A DNA stretch of 25,000 nucleotides from Takakia lepidozioides (Eukaryota > Streptophyta > Takakiopsida > Takakiales > Takakiaceae), in assembly GCA_030704615.1 (NCBI GenBank), contig JAKLZA010000159.1:1-25000 (forward strand), written 5' to 3'. Of the stretch, positions 1 to 10,310 are shown piece by piece. Position 1 is the stretch's first letter. Each line of letters starts with the position of its first letter. The translations under genes were made by a program, and so were the position numbers. Under the pieces are notes generated by a model. The model had not been told where the DNA came from. It saw only the letters and a program-made list of their open reading frames with translations, and searched no databases.

Positions 1-584
1 CAATGAACGCATGCTATGGTTCATGAGGCATGTCTTGCCACAGTCACACTTACTTCTGACTCCCCTTTACCTGGTCATCCCTCATCATCCCCACACTCAT
101 CTCTTTTCACCGGCCTGTGTCGGACGTTCAGAGTGGCCGCTTCTGCATGAGCTACTCCAACTGGCTGCCAGAAGCCTTCCTGTGGATCGTCCTTGAGCTT
201 TTGGGGACTGCGGTTTCCGAGCAGTTTAGATGTTTCTTTTGGGATGTCCAGTTGACTTAGTGGACTTCTGAGGAGGGCGATGGTCCGTCCTTACCCTCTC
301 ACACTCCTGCACATGGATGATATTGCTCTAATCATCGCAGGACCATATGGTCCATCGAGGAAGGTAAACTTTTACGTTGCCTGTTGTCATGGTGGGGGTG
401 TTCGAGAGGGTGTCAACCCAATCCCCAACAGGTTTCACAACCTTCTCTTGGCTCCCCATGGTACCGGAGACTTCCAAACCCTTCACATCCTCTGGAACAT
501 CAGCAACACGATGTTGGGAGCACAGTATGTCTTGACATGCGGAGCCATGACCTGCAGTCTTTCATCGTGCCCTCCGTCGACTAG
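1..584 (+). CDS. Possible 3' end of an unidentified gene (partial)
   Basis: Two pieces join cleanly in phase 0. An open stretch from about 280 to 363 ends at a GTAAAC donor, and a second starts after a CAACAG acceptor at 432 and reads to a TAG at 582-584. The tail ends in residues HDLQSFIVPSVD. Upstream, a separate open frame follows a TTCAG acceptor near 130, starts SGRFCMSYSNWLPEAF, and stops at about 257. The two cannot both belong to one transcript without a further splice. No domain is recognised and the stretch is rich in Pro and Ser. It could equally be non-coding 3' sequence of a gene to the left. Only the matching splice phase and the convergent position opposite the methyltransferase gene support it. 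Confidence 0.2.
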
Positions 585-619
585 ATCCACAAGGTGTGGA
601 TTCAGGAGGGGTGACTGAG

Positions 620-1032
620 TGTGGTCTCAAAGAATTTCAGTAACCAGCATTACAGCAATTGACATTGTAACATACCACACATCTTGTTTCCACCATATCT
701 GAAGTGGGCAGTATAATTGCAATGGTTATGTGTATGAACTGTGCACATTTTCTTCGGATTGGACTACTCCAACGCTGGGCAAGATTGGATCTAAAAACAT
801 TTGATCATGGTGAGGAACAACATTGAATGAATGTAACGAGAATAATTGCACGCTCTTTTAGGGCCCAACGAACCACATTAAGAGCTGTACTAAAATAAAT
901 TCTATACTCTTTCCACTCGTTGCCCTTCACAAACGATTGCATAGAAGGAAATCCTTGCTCAGTGCGCAGGATCCACCTTACAACATAGTATATAGGAAAA
1001 TGGAAATAATTGGATGGACGCAGTCTGTGCTT
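620..1032. other. Intergenic / convergent 3' UTR region
   Basis: No gene is visible. The stretch lies between the possible plus-strand gene tail and the stop codon of the minus-strand methyltransferase gene, so it probably holds both 3' UTRs. An AATAAA on the plus strand near 894 is the only polyadenylation-like signal I noted. Confidence 0.4.
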
Positions 1033-4000
1033 TTAACTGCAGCTTCCTCTCAGTGTGGACGGAAGAAAACACAAAAGCCTTAGCGGGCCAGAGGCAGATG
1101 CCATGCCCTCAAGCCCGGGAGGGATCACAAGCCCCGGAGGACTAGCTAAGCTACTAGGACTGCACGCCCACAGATCGTGGAGATAGAAACCATGGGCAAT
1201 TGCCAAGTCCAGAATGTCTTCCTCTGGAACTCGTCGGACAAAATGACATAGCAGAAACATTGGCTGCAACCCATCTGAGCTCCGAGAAGCTAGCAGGGTC
1301 CTAGCTGATGCAAACAAGAGTGGAACGGCCTCTGCTACATAGGTTACATCAGTGCCAAGTACCACGTCAAAGCCTATACCCTCAGTACAAGCTTTTACTG
1401 CTTCCATATCCTCTTTGTTGCCCCATTCCAATCTATGGCACAACACCTTATCGACAGGAAAGCAGGCGCCATTTACCTCTAGGTTCTCATGGAGTAGGTT
1501 CAGAACCCTACCATCGCCGTCCGTTGCTACGACTTGTGAAGCAGTCATGGAGGCCAACAGGGAACAGAGGCCAACGGCCCCACATCCCAGCTCGAGCACA
1601 GATCTTCCACGTAGCAGGGAAGGGTTGGATCTTAACACTGTTGCTAGGGCTGGGGCTGCATCCCAAAGCAAAAGGCCTGTGGCCTCCACTGTGTGCTGAT
1701 ACTCCTTTGGAAGACACTTGGCCAACACCGTCAGGCCTGCAACTTCTATCCTCCTGATCTGCCATGCCAACCCACCGCGACTCTCATCATCTACCAGCTT
1801 CAAAAGTGAATGCTATGAAGAAGAGGGTGACTCCAGCCAGCATTTTACTGCATCCTTCACCCGTTAGGCTACCGAATCTGTTAGATGCTAGGCACTTCCA
1901 AACAGCCAAGTATAATACAACCTGGATACGAGGTACCACTGCGAGCTAATGCCCCAACCTTCAACCTTACATTACCTCCAACCTGCTTAAGCAGACGTGA
2001 ACCCAGCCTACCTACAAAGTGGGGCACATCTACCTGCCCGGCTACTTGTTGAAGGTTCCGGGTGACCTTCATTTAACCTATATAGCCTTCTTTGAAAAAG
2101 AGAAACTTGAGCTGTCATCTGCAACACCACAATTCTCTGAGAAGCTGATTAGAGCAGAAAGCTCTACAAACAGCACTACTGACAGGGCTCATCAGATGAA
2201 GAGGTCATGCAGGCTGTGCGTCACATCTACCTCTGGTGTGGGGATGGTTCCAAACAGGGAGGCAGCCATGCCCTCCAAGAGATCCACATCCACACCGCAC
2301 TCCTTTTCTGTCATGGATTCGCCACCAGCTTCTTGCTCTGGCACATTTCTCCCTTTTAGACAGGAGACTTCCTGGCTGTTGGGCTGAGAGTCATCAGGCA
2401 AGCAAAATTCTCCTTGTATCCAACGCCTGCATCTCCACAAGGCCTCATTTAAGCTGTCAATTCCCTCCCATGATGCAGATCTAAGACCTACTCTCTCGTT
2501 TGTTCTCCTCAACGTCCTTGTGTAAGGCTATAATAAAAGAGCTGCACTCAACAGAATGTTAATCTATCGAAAGGCCAGCCACTACATCAACACTCAACAT
2601 AAACTTCCACCAGTATCTCAAGGAGAGTACCACACTGTAACAGGTTCTTGAAAGGTGCTTTCCGCCAAGTTTCACGAGGAACAGTCAGTTGTATACACCT
2701 CTTTCTCTCTCCCGGTCACATTTGCACTAGGAAGACAGCCACCCAGAATTGTGACGAACAGTGACGAACAGGGAGTAGATACATCCCGCAGGATTAATGG
2801 ACACAACACGACTCAAGATCTCTGTAACGGGAAAGCATCTTACTACATTGCATCCCTCTACCTCTATCTCACTCTCTCACCCCCCCCCAACAAGGCAGCA
2901 TGGAAACACTAAATTTGGCACATTAGGGATAGTGAGGCACGCACCGATGCATGACAAGGGCACGTGAGCGATTCTCGACTTCACGGCAATGCACTGTTAC
3001 TGCCTCGCACGTGAACCGATGCTCCGCAAAGAGGCCCACAAGACTGTCCTCCGAAAAGTAGTACACACGCTGCAATTTTAAGCAAGTGTCATTGTTTCCT
3101 CAAGTGAGCTTCTGAATTCTCCCTAAACAGTCTTTCACAATCTGCATTCAAATCAAAGCTTGATTGGGCTAGGAAGTTCTCAACATACAGTGCCATCTCC
3201 CCTTGCAAAGAAGTTGTCACTGATCTTCTGATCCTTGGAAGTGAACCTTTCCTGCAGCCACACAACCCCTCCTCAATTAGAAGTCACAAGTATTTCAATT
3301 TTGAATCACACCGTTCGGGCAGGATCTGGAAAAGTGTTCATATCCTTTCACAGATCCTCACAAGATTCACATAACAACACAGCATGCAACGAAACTGGCC
3401 AATCAGCGTACCTGTGCCAGGTCACCAACGGCATAGTCGCGCACCAGAATATGCCCACCTGGCTGTCCAATCGCTCAAAAACCACTGTCAGGATACGGCC
3501 AATCACAAGAAAAGGTTGTAATGGAGGCCTACAAGCCCTTGGTGATGCCACTTGAAATCACCAGCACCCCGGTGAAATTCAAGCCAGGGATCTTGGCAAT
3601 CCATGCAAGGAACAGCACTGAGGTGGACTTAGACGTACATTGAGGAATAAATTGGACAAGCTCAAGTGTTGTGCTATGCTAAGATTTGTCTTTTATTTGA
3701 AGTGGTTGGTCAGAAGAACTGACAGAGGTTCATGGGAACGACCACAACAGCAGCAAATCTTAAGTTTGATACTAAGCATTCGAATGGATACAAAACAGAC
3801 CCGTCATGGCATTTGAGCCCACAAGGGTCTGAGAATATACTCATAAGACGTTTGCCGTAGCCTTGTGGCCGTAGACCTTCGTCCATCTTATCTAAGAACG
3901 GACTACCCGCACCCAGTTTGGACGGAACAAGAGGGAACAGACACTACCTTTGTGAGGGGCTCACAATTAGTTCAGGCTTTCCAGATATCCTCTAGAAAGC

Positions 4001-7000
4001 CCTTCACATAAGCATCAATCTGATGTGTGTGAGTTGACCAGCAATTAGACCCCAACAGGGCCAGGGACCACAAGGGTCCACACGCCCCACCATGATTGAG
4101 TTGCAGGGTTGACTTTGTTGACTTAAAATGGTCAGAGCAGCAGCAAAAGGGTACAGGAGAATGCTGACCTTGAGCACTCGCTTGATGTTGTACAGCACCT
4201 CTGCCATTTTCTTCGGAGATACAGCAGACAGCATAAACACCTGAAACCTTCATGCACCCATTTGTTCACCTTTGGCCATTATTCCTACAGAGCTTAGATT
4301 ACCCTCAATCTGCAGTGACATTCAAACTCATAGTCAATGTGCTTTCGGCACAAATTGATGACCTTTAAAGCAAGCTGGTGACAAGCAAAAGAAAACCTGA
4401 CTATTTACTCCCTAGTCCATCTGCTTTCTGAGTAGGGAGAAAAACTTGGAACCACCCCTCTCACAACCTCATAAGCTACACAATTACTAGCTGCCTGATA
4501 TGGTCATATTGAAGAATGAGGGCTTCCATGTTGCGGACATGGCAGAAAAAGTGGCTTGAAATCTTGACATGCACATTCAGCACAGGGATGACGCCCAGAG
4601 TAGACCAACACAGTTCCCTTGGTGGTGCCCAGAAGGGGAAGAGGCTCTTCCTTATGCTGGCTCGGCCAGCCTCATCTCTCTCCTTTGGTGCCCACTTTGG
4701 GCACCATGTACTCCTCTTCTCCTATAAGACTAGGATAGCTTCTTCTTAGGAGAGGAATATTCGGATCTCCAGAAGACTGGGCAAACTGGGCAGTAAATGT
4801 GTCACCCACTTACTCCTCTCCTAGTGGAAGGTAGAAAGCAGAAAGATCCAGCTCAGAACAAAACTCTAGTCAATGCCCAAAGAGAGGATGATCACTATTG
4901 TTGTTTAAGTCAATACTATAGACAAGTACGCTGGTGATGCAACCGGCAGGGTGGTCATACCAGAGTGACAACATGAACAGACGATGCTTGAATGAAAGTG
5001 GTGAGGTCCTGGAATGTGGCATCGCACACAAAAACATTGACCCGGCTTTCATCATACTCTTGGTGTGCCTGCATTCCATAATTTAAAGTGCCTCACATTA
5101 CTTACAGATATAAGGCACCACTTAACCTGGCTGGGCTACTGTGTTTACAAGAAAGCAGAAGTTAACCACCAAAAGCATTGAACCCCGAAGAAACAAAAAC
5201 TGCACACCTTGACAAGGTTGACAGCACGGGGGGAAAAGTCACATGCATGGACGAAGATATTGCCAAATTCCGCAATCAATGGGAAGATTGTGTTGCCAGT
5301 GCCACATCCCACCTGCCAAAGCACCACTCCAGTAAAATTCAACCCACCCACAATCATGCATCTTCAGAGTACATCACAGGCAAAATGCACAGGAAATGCT
5401 CAATGATATTTTCTCTCTCTCTAACTATGGGCACTGGGTATGTAGGCCTCACACAGCTAGGATGCTTAAAAGTGCTGACCTCTGTTAAAAATCAGAGGAG
5501 CCGGAGTAATGTAAGGCCACAAGATACTTGGCTCAAAAGTGAACAATCTGAAGTAGCAAAAAATTTACTGAGTTCCGTCAGAGCCTGACAGGCCACTTCC
5601 TCCATTTTACTGAAAATTAAATAATGTGTGCTCCAAGATTAACAAGTGAAGGCTTCCTCCCCCCTCAATCAATACAGGTCTACGAACTTAGCGCTGAAAT
5701 AAGGATCACATACCTCCAGAAGAACTCGTTTATCCCCCACACAGTTGCCATTATCAGCCTGAACAAAAGTTATAATTTGTTGTCAATTAGCCATGCAGAG
5801 CTGAAAGGGCTTGTTGTACAAGAAGGAGTAACCCTAAGTACTTCATTCTGCATTTTCACAGAGACAAACCAATCCCTGAGTACCATGTAAGTTTCTGATG
5901 AAATGACATAGAAATGAAGATGTATAGAAGCCTACCTACCATACCCCCAATGTAGTGGCCCCATTCCTTGTCAAGGTAATGCCGGTCCTTGAAAAACTGC
6001 CACACGAGATGGAATCAACTCCGAATTGATTTAAACCAAGGATCACTGGGACGTGGCCAGAGTGCCTTTCCACTGCGCTACCTCAAGAGAAAACAACAGC
6101 AAGCACCAACCAACACCTGTAATTCTACAACAAATTTGGACTGGCCACCTCTACACCATTTTCTTGGTTCTACTGAGGGGAAACGCCAACTTGTCCACAG
6201 CAGTCACTGTATAGACAGGATCAAATGTTCGAATAGTTGATGTCAATGAGATCTACAACCACTGTAACAATTTCACAAGTACATTAACTATCTACACATG
6301 TCCAGAGTAAGAATCTCATACTCGGTCAGCATTTCGTTTGTAAAAGAGATCCCAATATTTGCCCGCTTCCTTCTCGTACTTTTCTGTGCAACCAACCATT
6401 ACATGAGCAATCCTTGAGCTAGTCATGAGCCAAGACTTGTTGACATTCAATTGATTCTGTAATTTGAATAGATTTGAACTCAGGACCATCTGTGGACAAC
6501 CGAAGTGCCCTATCGGGAAGTTGCAAATCTCCATGTGGCATGTCTGCATATCTTACCACCAAGATCCATGCTCATGGCACTCTTCCTACTCCAAGGTTTG
6601 TGGTGTCAAAGTCTCCTCTCTGACAATATTCGCAGCTTCATATGCTTTTTTAGCTCACTTCGCTCTTGTACTGTGTCCTATAGGCCCTAGGTCTCTCTAA
6701 ACATTGAAAACGGCATCCTTCTCTCTATGTCTCTGGCCTATCCTAGACACTGTGATTGGCAATTTCGAAAGAGTGTCTAATAAATGATGTCTATGTCAAA
6801 TACTACGCTCTTGGTAACACCATTGTCATTGGCTGTGCTTATCAACATGGAAATTCATCCAATACTCGGGGTCTGAAAGATTCAGATCCCTCTGGGACTA
6901 AGCCCCCAGGGTAAAGCAGAGAAAAAACATTTGGATGTGGAGCAGCAGAGTCTAACATTTATTCGTGGTTCTTTCTATCTATCGACTCTCGCGTCGAGAC

Positions 7001-7443
7001 CTGAAGTAAAAAACTCAATAGGTCGCCAGTGACTATGGAGAGATAAGGCAGTTCCACAAGGTCACAGCCCATCATATTCTTTATCTTGAAAGACGAACCA
7101 CTTTACTGAGTAGAAAGCAGAGGGGACTGCCCCAAGAACCACCCATATCATATCAGTGGATGGGAGCCTGTAAACTTAAGACTGTGACGTGAACATGAAT
7201 TCAAGTCATTGAAACTACCAGCTGAATTTTCTCTTGTAAATTAGGCCTATCTTGCAGCTGAACATCAAGATTGCACCTCAGACCTGAGGAATTAGAAATT
7301 AGGGTTTAAGCTCTTTCCGGGGGAAAAAGACGTGGTCCGAATGAAAGAAGAACCCCACCTCGCAAAAAAGGAGAGATTACATCTGATTTCTGCGGATAGA
7401 GTAGCACTCTTGAACTCGTAGATCCCGGCTCTGCCTCCGCCAT
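1033..7443 (-). CDS. Two-domain methyltransferase: METTL2/6 (TRM140)-type tRNA m3C domain fused to METTL21/FAM86-type domain
   Basis: Twelve exons, read high to low: 7443-7359, 6383-6322, 5996-5940, 5758-5714, 5312-5208, 5068-4961, 4240-4169, 3462-3412, 3251-3189, 3069-2945, 2426-2231, 1812-1033. All introns are GT-AG, phases agree at every junction, and the frame totals 582 codons plus TAA. The start ATG lies in GCCATGGCG. Residues about 29-68 carry KYWDLFYKRNADRFFKDRHY and LDKEWGHYIGG, hallmarks of METTL2/6/8. SAM motif I is VGCGTGNT (84-91), then HACDFSPRAVNLV, FMLSAVSPKKM and HILVRDYAVGDLAQ. This half should make 3-methylcytidine-32 in certain tRNAs. After about residue 258 (RRWIQGEF) a Glu-rich linker leads to a second fold with EYQHTVEATGLLLWD (about 360-374), motif I ELGCG (397-401) and the DVTY motif (478-481) typical of METTL21/FAM86 lysine methyltransferases. 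Its substrate is unknown. As I recall, Arabidopsis At2g26200 has the same fusion and near-identical length. Confidence 0.9.
3965..4065 (+). repeat. Intronic copy of a dispersed sequence, inverted relative to about 8425-8528
   Basis: About 100 bp inside intron 7 of the methyltransferase gene matches the reverse complement of about 8425-8528 with scattered substitutions. Shared blocks on the plus strand include TTCAGGCTTTCCAGATATCC, CATCAATCTG and CAATTAGACCCCA. The match fades on the far side of the GGGTC block. Read on the minus strand, it could encode a peptide ending IDAYVKGFLEDIWKA then stop. This looks like a fragment of a mobile element or a captured gene piece. Confidence 0.55.
6005..6090 (-). 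repeat. tRNA-derived SINE head in methyltransferase intron 2
   Basis: On the minus strand, a pol III A box TAGCGCAGTGG (complement of 6070-6080) is followed by a B-box-like GGTTTAAATCA (complement of 6028-6038). The interval between them is somewhat longer than in most tRNAs but usual for SINEs. No acceptor stem closes, so this is a tRNA-like head and not a gene. It ends within about 10-15 bases of the exon 3 splice acceptor (exon begins at 5996), so SINE sequence supplies the region where the polypyrimidine tract should be. Confidence 0.6.
6455..6535 (-). repeat. Degenerate tRNA-like (SINE) remnant in methyltransferase intron 1
   Basis: The minus strand carries GGTCCTGAGTTCAAATCTA, with a good B-box core (complement of 6471-6481). 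A run resembling the D-arm-to-anticodon part of the other heads (GGGCACTTCGGTTGTCCACA) precedes it. The A box itself is decayed. The spacing pattern GGCACT...GGTCCT...GTTCAAATC parallels the elements at 6005 and 9925, which suggests one family. Confidence 0.4.
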
Positions 7444-7600
7444 GGCTCCGGAGCTCAGTACCTCCTCTGTCAGACAGGAGCACGTTCCTACATCAAACAA
7501 TACGGTAGCTACAATGGATCAGCGTCATTCAGTTCTCCACTGATATCACTCACTCCTTCGATCTGTCGGAATCCTTAGGCAACGAGTGATTGCTGACTCC
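7444..7600. promoter_or_regulatory. Upstream region of the two-domain methyltransferase gene
   Basis: This is the 5' flank of the minus-strand start at 7443 and probably holds the 5' UTR and core promoter. I see no clear TATA box or named element. A SINE-like element begins just beyond it at about 7603, so the promoter is either short or includes SINE sequence. Confidence 0.3.
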
Positions 7601-7602
7601 CC

Positions 7603-7890
7603 TCATTTTGTAGATGGAGTTGAAATCAAAAGGCGGCCGTGACCATAGCTCACTTTGTGTAGTATCAAGCTCTTGTGACTCTGTTGTCCGGATTTTTTAT
7701 TTTTTATTGGCTCCTCCCTTAAGGAAGAGACCACGCAGAGGTAGGAGGAAAGTTTAACCTCCTTTTCATATATCACGAGAGGAAACGTCACCCCCAGACC
7801 GACATGTCACGAAACAAATCATACACATAGGCCATAGCAGGAATTGAACCCCGAACCTGCACTTATCAAAGAGCTAAGAGAAATTTAGGT
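7603..7890 (-). repeat. tRNA-derived SINE-like element
   Basis: Read on the minus strand from about 7890: a shortened A-box region TTAGCTCTTTGATAAGTGC, then a strong B box GGGTTCAATTCC (complement of 7840-7851), then about 230 bp of non-tRNA body. The body contains CTTCCTTAAGGGAGGAGC and ends in an A/T-rich tail (CCAATAAAAAATAAAAAATC). It resembles the element at 9770-10000, whose body has CACTATTAAGGGACC at the matching place. Head, unrelated body and A-rich tail are the standard SINE layout. No target-site duplication was identified. Confidence 0.6.
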
Positions 7891-8096
7891 TTAGGAACGC
7901 AGAGAGCCCGGTGGCTGTGCAGCGTTTCTTTCCCGGGGTGCTCTGCGCGATTTTGAGCTTGTCTGCGGGCTCCAAGGCGACCAGATTGCGAGCACAAGAG
8001 TGAGGCAGTGTGGAGTAATAGCTACAAGAAATCTGCAACGTTAGATGGCAATTGGAAGCAGCAGCAGCACAGCTGATAAAATTAGGCACTTCCACC

Positions 8097-8372
8097 ATGG
8101 GTACTACTTCCGAACAAGGAGCAAGAGAGTGAGTCTACAAGATCTCTGGCACTTACTGGCATGTTCGGAAAGTATGTGAGGGAAGAAAGCGATCTGTTGT
8201 TGCCCTGAATGGTGAATAGAAGAAATTTCAGTTCAGTATTTCCTAACTATTGGAGCTCTGTGGATTTTCTTAGCATAGCGATGGCACTCAACGATGGTTG
8301 TCTATACGGGCTTTCCGTTCATGCCATTGTCCCCCAAAAAATCTAGAGAGTGACGCTCTTCAGGACCATCAG
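8097..8372 (+). CDS. Possible start of a small gene of unknown function
   Basis: An ATG in a favourable context (TCCACCATGGG) opens a 32-nt exon (8097-8128) ending at GTGAGT. A TAG acceptor at 8278 opens a second exon (8279-8372) in matching phase, ending at CAG before GTACAT. The joined frame begins MGTTSEQGAR and continues with DGTQRWLSIRAFRSCHCPPK, 42 codons without a stop. Beyond it, open frames continue in shifted registers: FAKLQYLEADHKAWVLLGS, then QQIDVCVKSLLEEIWKT with a stop at about 8522-8524. These need two unplaced splices or frameshifts. The last part is the inverted copy of the sequence in methyltransferase intron 7. I do not recognise the protein. It may be a decayed gene or a mobile-element fragment. 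Confidence 0.25.
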
Positions 8373-8424
8373 GTACATAGTTGCTGCACCTCTGTTCGCC
8401 AAATTGCAATATCTTGAGGCTGAC

Positions 8425-8528
8425 CATAAAGCCTGGGTCCTGCTGGGGTCTAATTGCTAGGCAGCTCGCACAGCAGATTGATGTTTGTGTGAAGAGCTTG
8501 CTGGAGGAAATCTGGAAAACCTGAATTA
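8425..8528 (-). repeat. Second copy of the dispersed sequence (inverted partner of 3965-4065)
   Basis: The reverse complement matches the plus strand at 3965-4065, including AATTCAGGTTTTCCAGATTT, CATCAATCTG and AGCAATTAGACCCCA. Weaker similarity may extend to about 8375. On the plus strand the copy carries the open frame ending LLEEIWKT before TGA, a better-preserved version of the intronic copy's LEDIWKA tail. Confidence 0.55.
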
Positions 8529-8569
8529 ATTGTTTATATGAAGTAAGTCCCACTGCTGGACTTAAATAT

Positions 8570-9335
8570 CAGTAGTACCAAGATTGCCCTTCCCTCACCC
8601 ATGTCACAAACTGGAAACGAGTTCAGGGTTTTATGCCTAACTTTTGTTCGGACATTCTGCACGATTCCAACATGGCCTTACAAACGTCGGCTTCCAAGTC
8701 GGGTTCATCTTAACAGGGTCAATTCGTCAGTTCCTCCTTCAGGTACTTGAAAATCTCCTCTTCCCTTTCTGCCAGGGCTTCACCTGTTGAACATGACACT
8801 TTAGATCTGCTTGAACATGACACTTTTGCTAGGGTTTGGGTTTGTTCTTCTTTTTTATCTCTTGTGGTGCTGATGTGATCATTCCGTGTCATCGATGTTA
8901 CCTATCCCCAGCTAGACTAACAGCCAATTGCTTTCCGATATAGTCAGTCCAGTGGCTTGAAATATTGTAAGTGCTGTGGCAAGGGAGAAATTTGCAGAGG
9001 CTGAAATTTCTTCTTTCTATGGAAATGTGCTAGGTACCATGCTGAAACTGAAACTATTTCTCAGAACAAATGGCACTGCTCCAAGAATCTAGGTACTTAT
9101 CCTCATGGCATTTTGTAGGACATTAGAGAACCAATATTTGTGCAGAGGTGAAGGGAAGTTAGAGTAACCGTTTGATTGCTTTTGCAAGAGATGATGCTCG
9201 GTGGCGTTGGCAAGGGATTCTCATTTCTCTCCAAACTGGTGTGAAGATGGAGGGTTGGCTGCCTCATCAGAATTCAGAAGAAAACTCGACATGCCCGAGC
9301 TTTTCCGTATGCACGCATGGATGTGCCGAGCCCGG
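8570..9335. other. Intergenic stretch without a supported gene
   Basis: Only short open frames occur and none shows family motifs or convincing codon use. A direct repeat TTGAACATGACACTTT appears twice between about 8785 and 8827. Nothing else is visible. Confidence 0.4.
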
Positions 9336-9339
9336 TCAT

Positions 9340-9515
9340 CATATTCAGTTCATCATATTCAGTTCCCCGCAAATTTATCCCTTCAGCTCTCTCATATTCA
9401 GTTTCTCTCAGTTTTATCACAATGCCTTCCATTATATTCAGTTCCTTTGAGTTTTATCACATGGAATTCCATTACATTCAGTTCTATTCAATTCCAATCC
9501 CATCATATTCAATTT
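9340..9515 (+). repeat. Short tandem repeat of about 40 bp with ATATTCAGTT core
   Basis: The core (A/C)ATTCAGTT recurs at 9341, 9355, 9394, 9434 and 9474, with a degenerate copy at 9505. The 9394, 9434 and 9474 copies are exactly 40 bp apart. Units 9404-9443 and 9444-9483 share AGTTTTATCACA, TTCCATTA and the ATTCAGTT end. This is a small decayed minisatellite in intergenic DNA. Confidence 0.75.
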
Positions 9516-9769
9516 TATCTTTTCGCATTTGTTCCTTGCATTTAATTTATTATTGTTATTTTCTGTCAGGGTATAAAGTGTAAACACAAAATGTTTTGAT
9601 ATGATTTCAAAACTCATTTTCTTAAAAGTTATAATCATAATCAATTGTTATCCTCATGTCAGTTCAGATGGTATGTTTTAATTAAAAAATCAATAGAATC
9701 AATAAGTCGGGACCTTCAGCGCTAGCTTTCCAGTTTTGGAATTAGGATGGAGCCTTTACGCCATTAGCC

Positions 9770-10005
9770 GCATGTTTTTTCTTAAGGGAAACACACCTGG
9801 GAGCGACAGCTCACAAATCAGGTCCCTTAATAGTGAGAGGAGAAAATAACATCTTTCACTGTAACCGCACCATGAAGGCGTAGAAATGGACATCGCCCAG
9901 GGAAGGGGAAAGTATACACCACACCCATCAAGTACCAAGATTTGACCCCAGAATCATCTGATTGGCACTTAGTGCACCAACCAACTGAGCTACTGACTGC
10001 TGGTT
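9770..10005 (-). repeat. tRNA-derived SINE-like element upstream of the PSB33-like gene
   Basis: The minus strand has a perfect A box TAGCTCAGTTGG (complement of 9981-9992) and a B-box-like GGGTCAAATCT (complement of 9938-9948). A body of about 150 bp follows, containing AAAGATGTTATTTTCTCC and CACTATTAAGGGACC. The flanks are not complementary as a tRNA acceptor stem would be, so this is a SINE head and not a tRNA gene. It lies about 300 bp upstream of the PSB33-like start codon, in opposite orientation. Confidence 0.65.
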
Positions 10006-10310
10006 GCCCAGGACTCTTATTACTTTTTCTTAAAAACAAAAACATGAACAAAAATGAAAATAAGAACAAATGCTTCGGTGGGATTACATACGACATGTGG
10101 TGGAGGAGCCATTCACGAGCGAGTAACCAGGATTGTGTGTTCTCGTTTGGACTGCTGCCGCGTGGCAGGCTGAGTGGCTCTAGAAGTTGAAAGAGTAGAT
10201 GGTCCTGAGTTTGTTGGAAGGGGCTGCCTGCAGTGTTGCGGGGATCTGTGAAGAAGAAGGAGATTTTGGATCGAAGAGGGAGATTGTGGATTGGGGTTTG
10301 GAGGAGGAGT

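Noticed and set aside
1308-1757. 149-codon plus-strand open frame
   Set aside because: Antisense shadow of the METTL21-type exon, with no motif.
3856-3878. TAGCCTTGTGGCC shared with about 15710-15722
   Set aside because: The similarity stops after about 20 bases and no further homology flanks it; probably chance.
5320-5357. Similarity of TTGAATTTTACTGGAGTGGTGC (minus strand) to minus-strand sequence near 3560
   Set aside because: Only about 30 bases align loosely; too short to claim a repeat.
9172-9583. Three overlapping plus-strand open frames of 88-114 codons
   Set aside because: Their open state comes from the 40-bp repeat, and the residues (repeated HIQF/YSV) are low-complexity.
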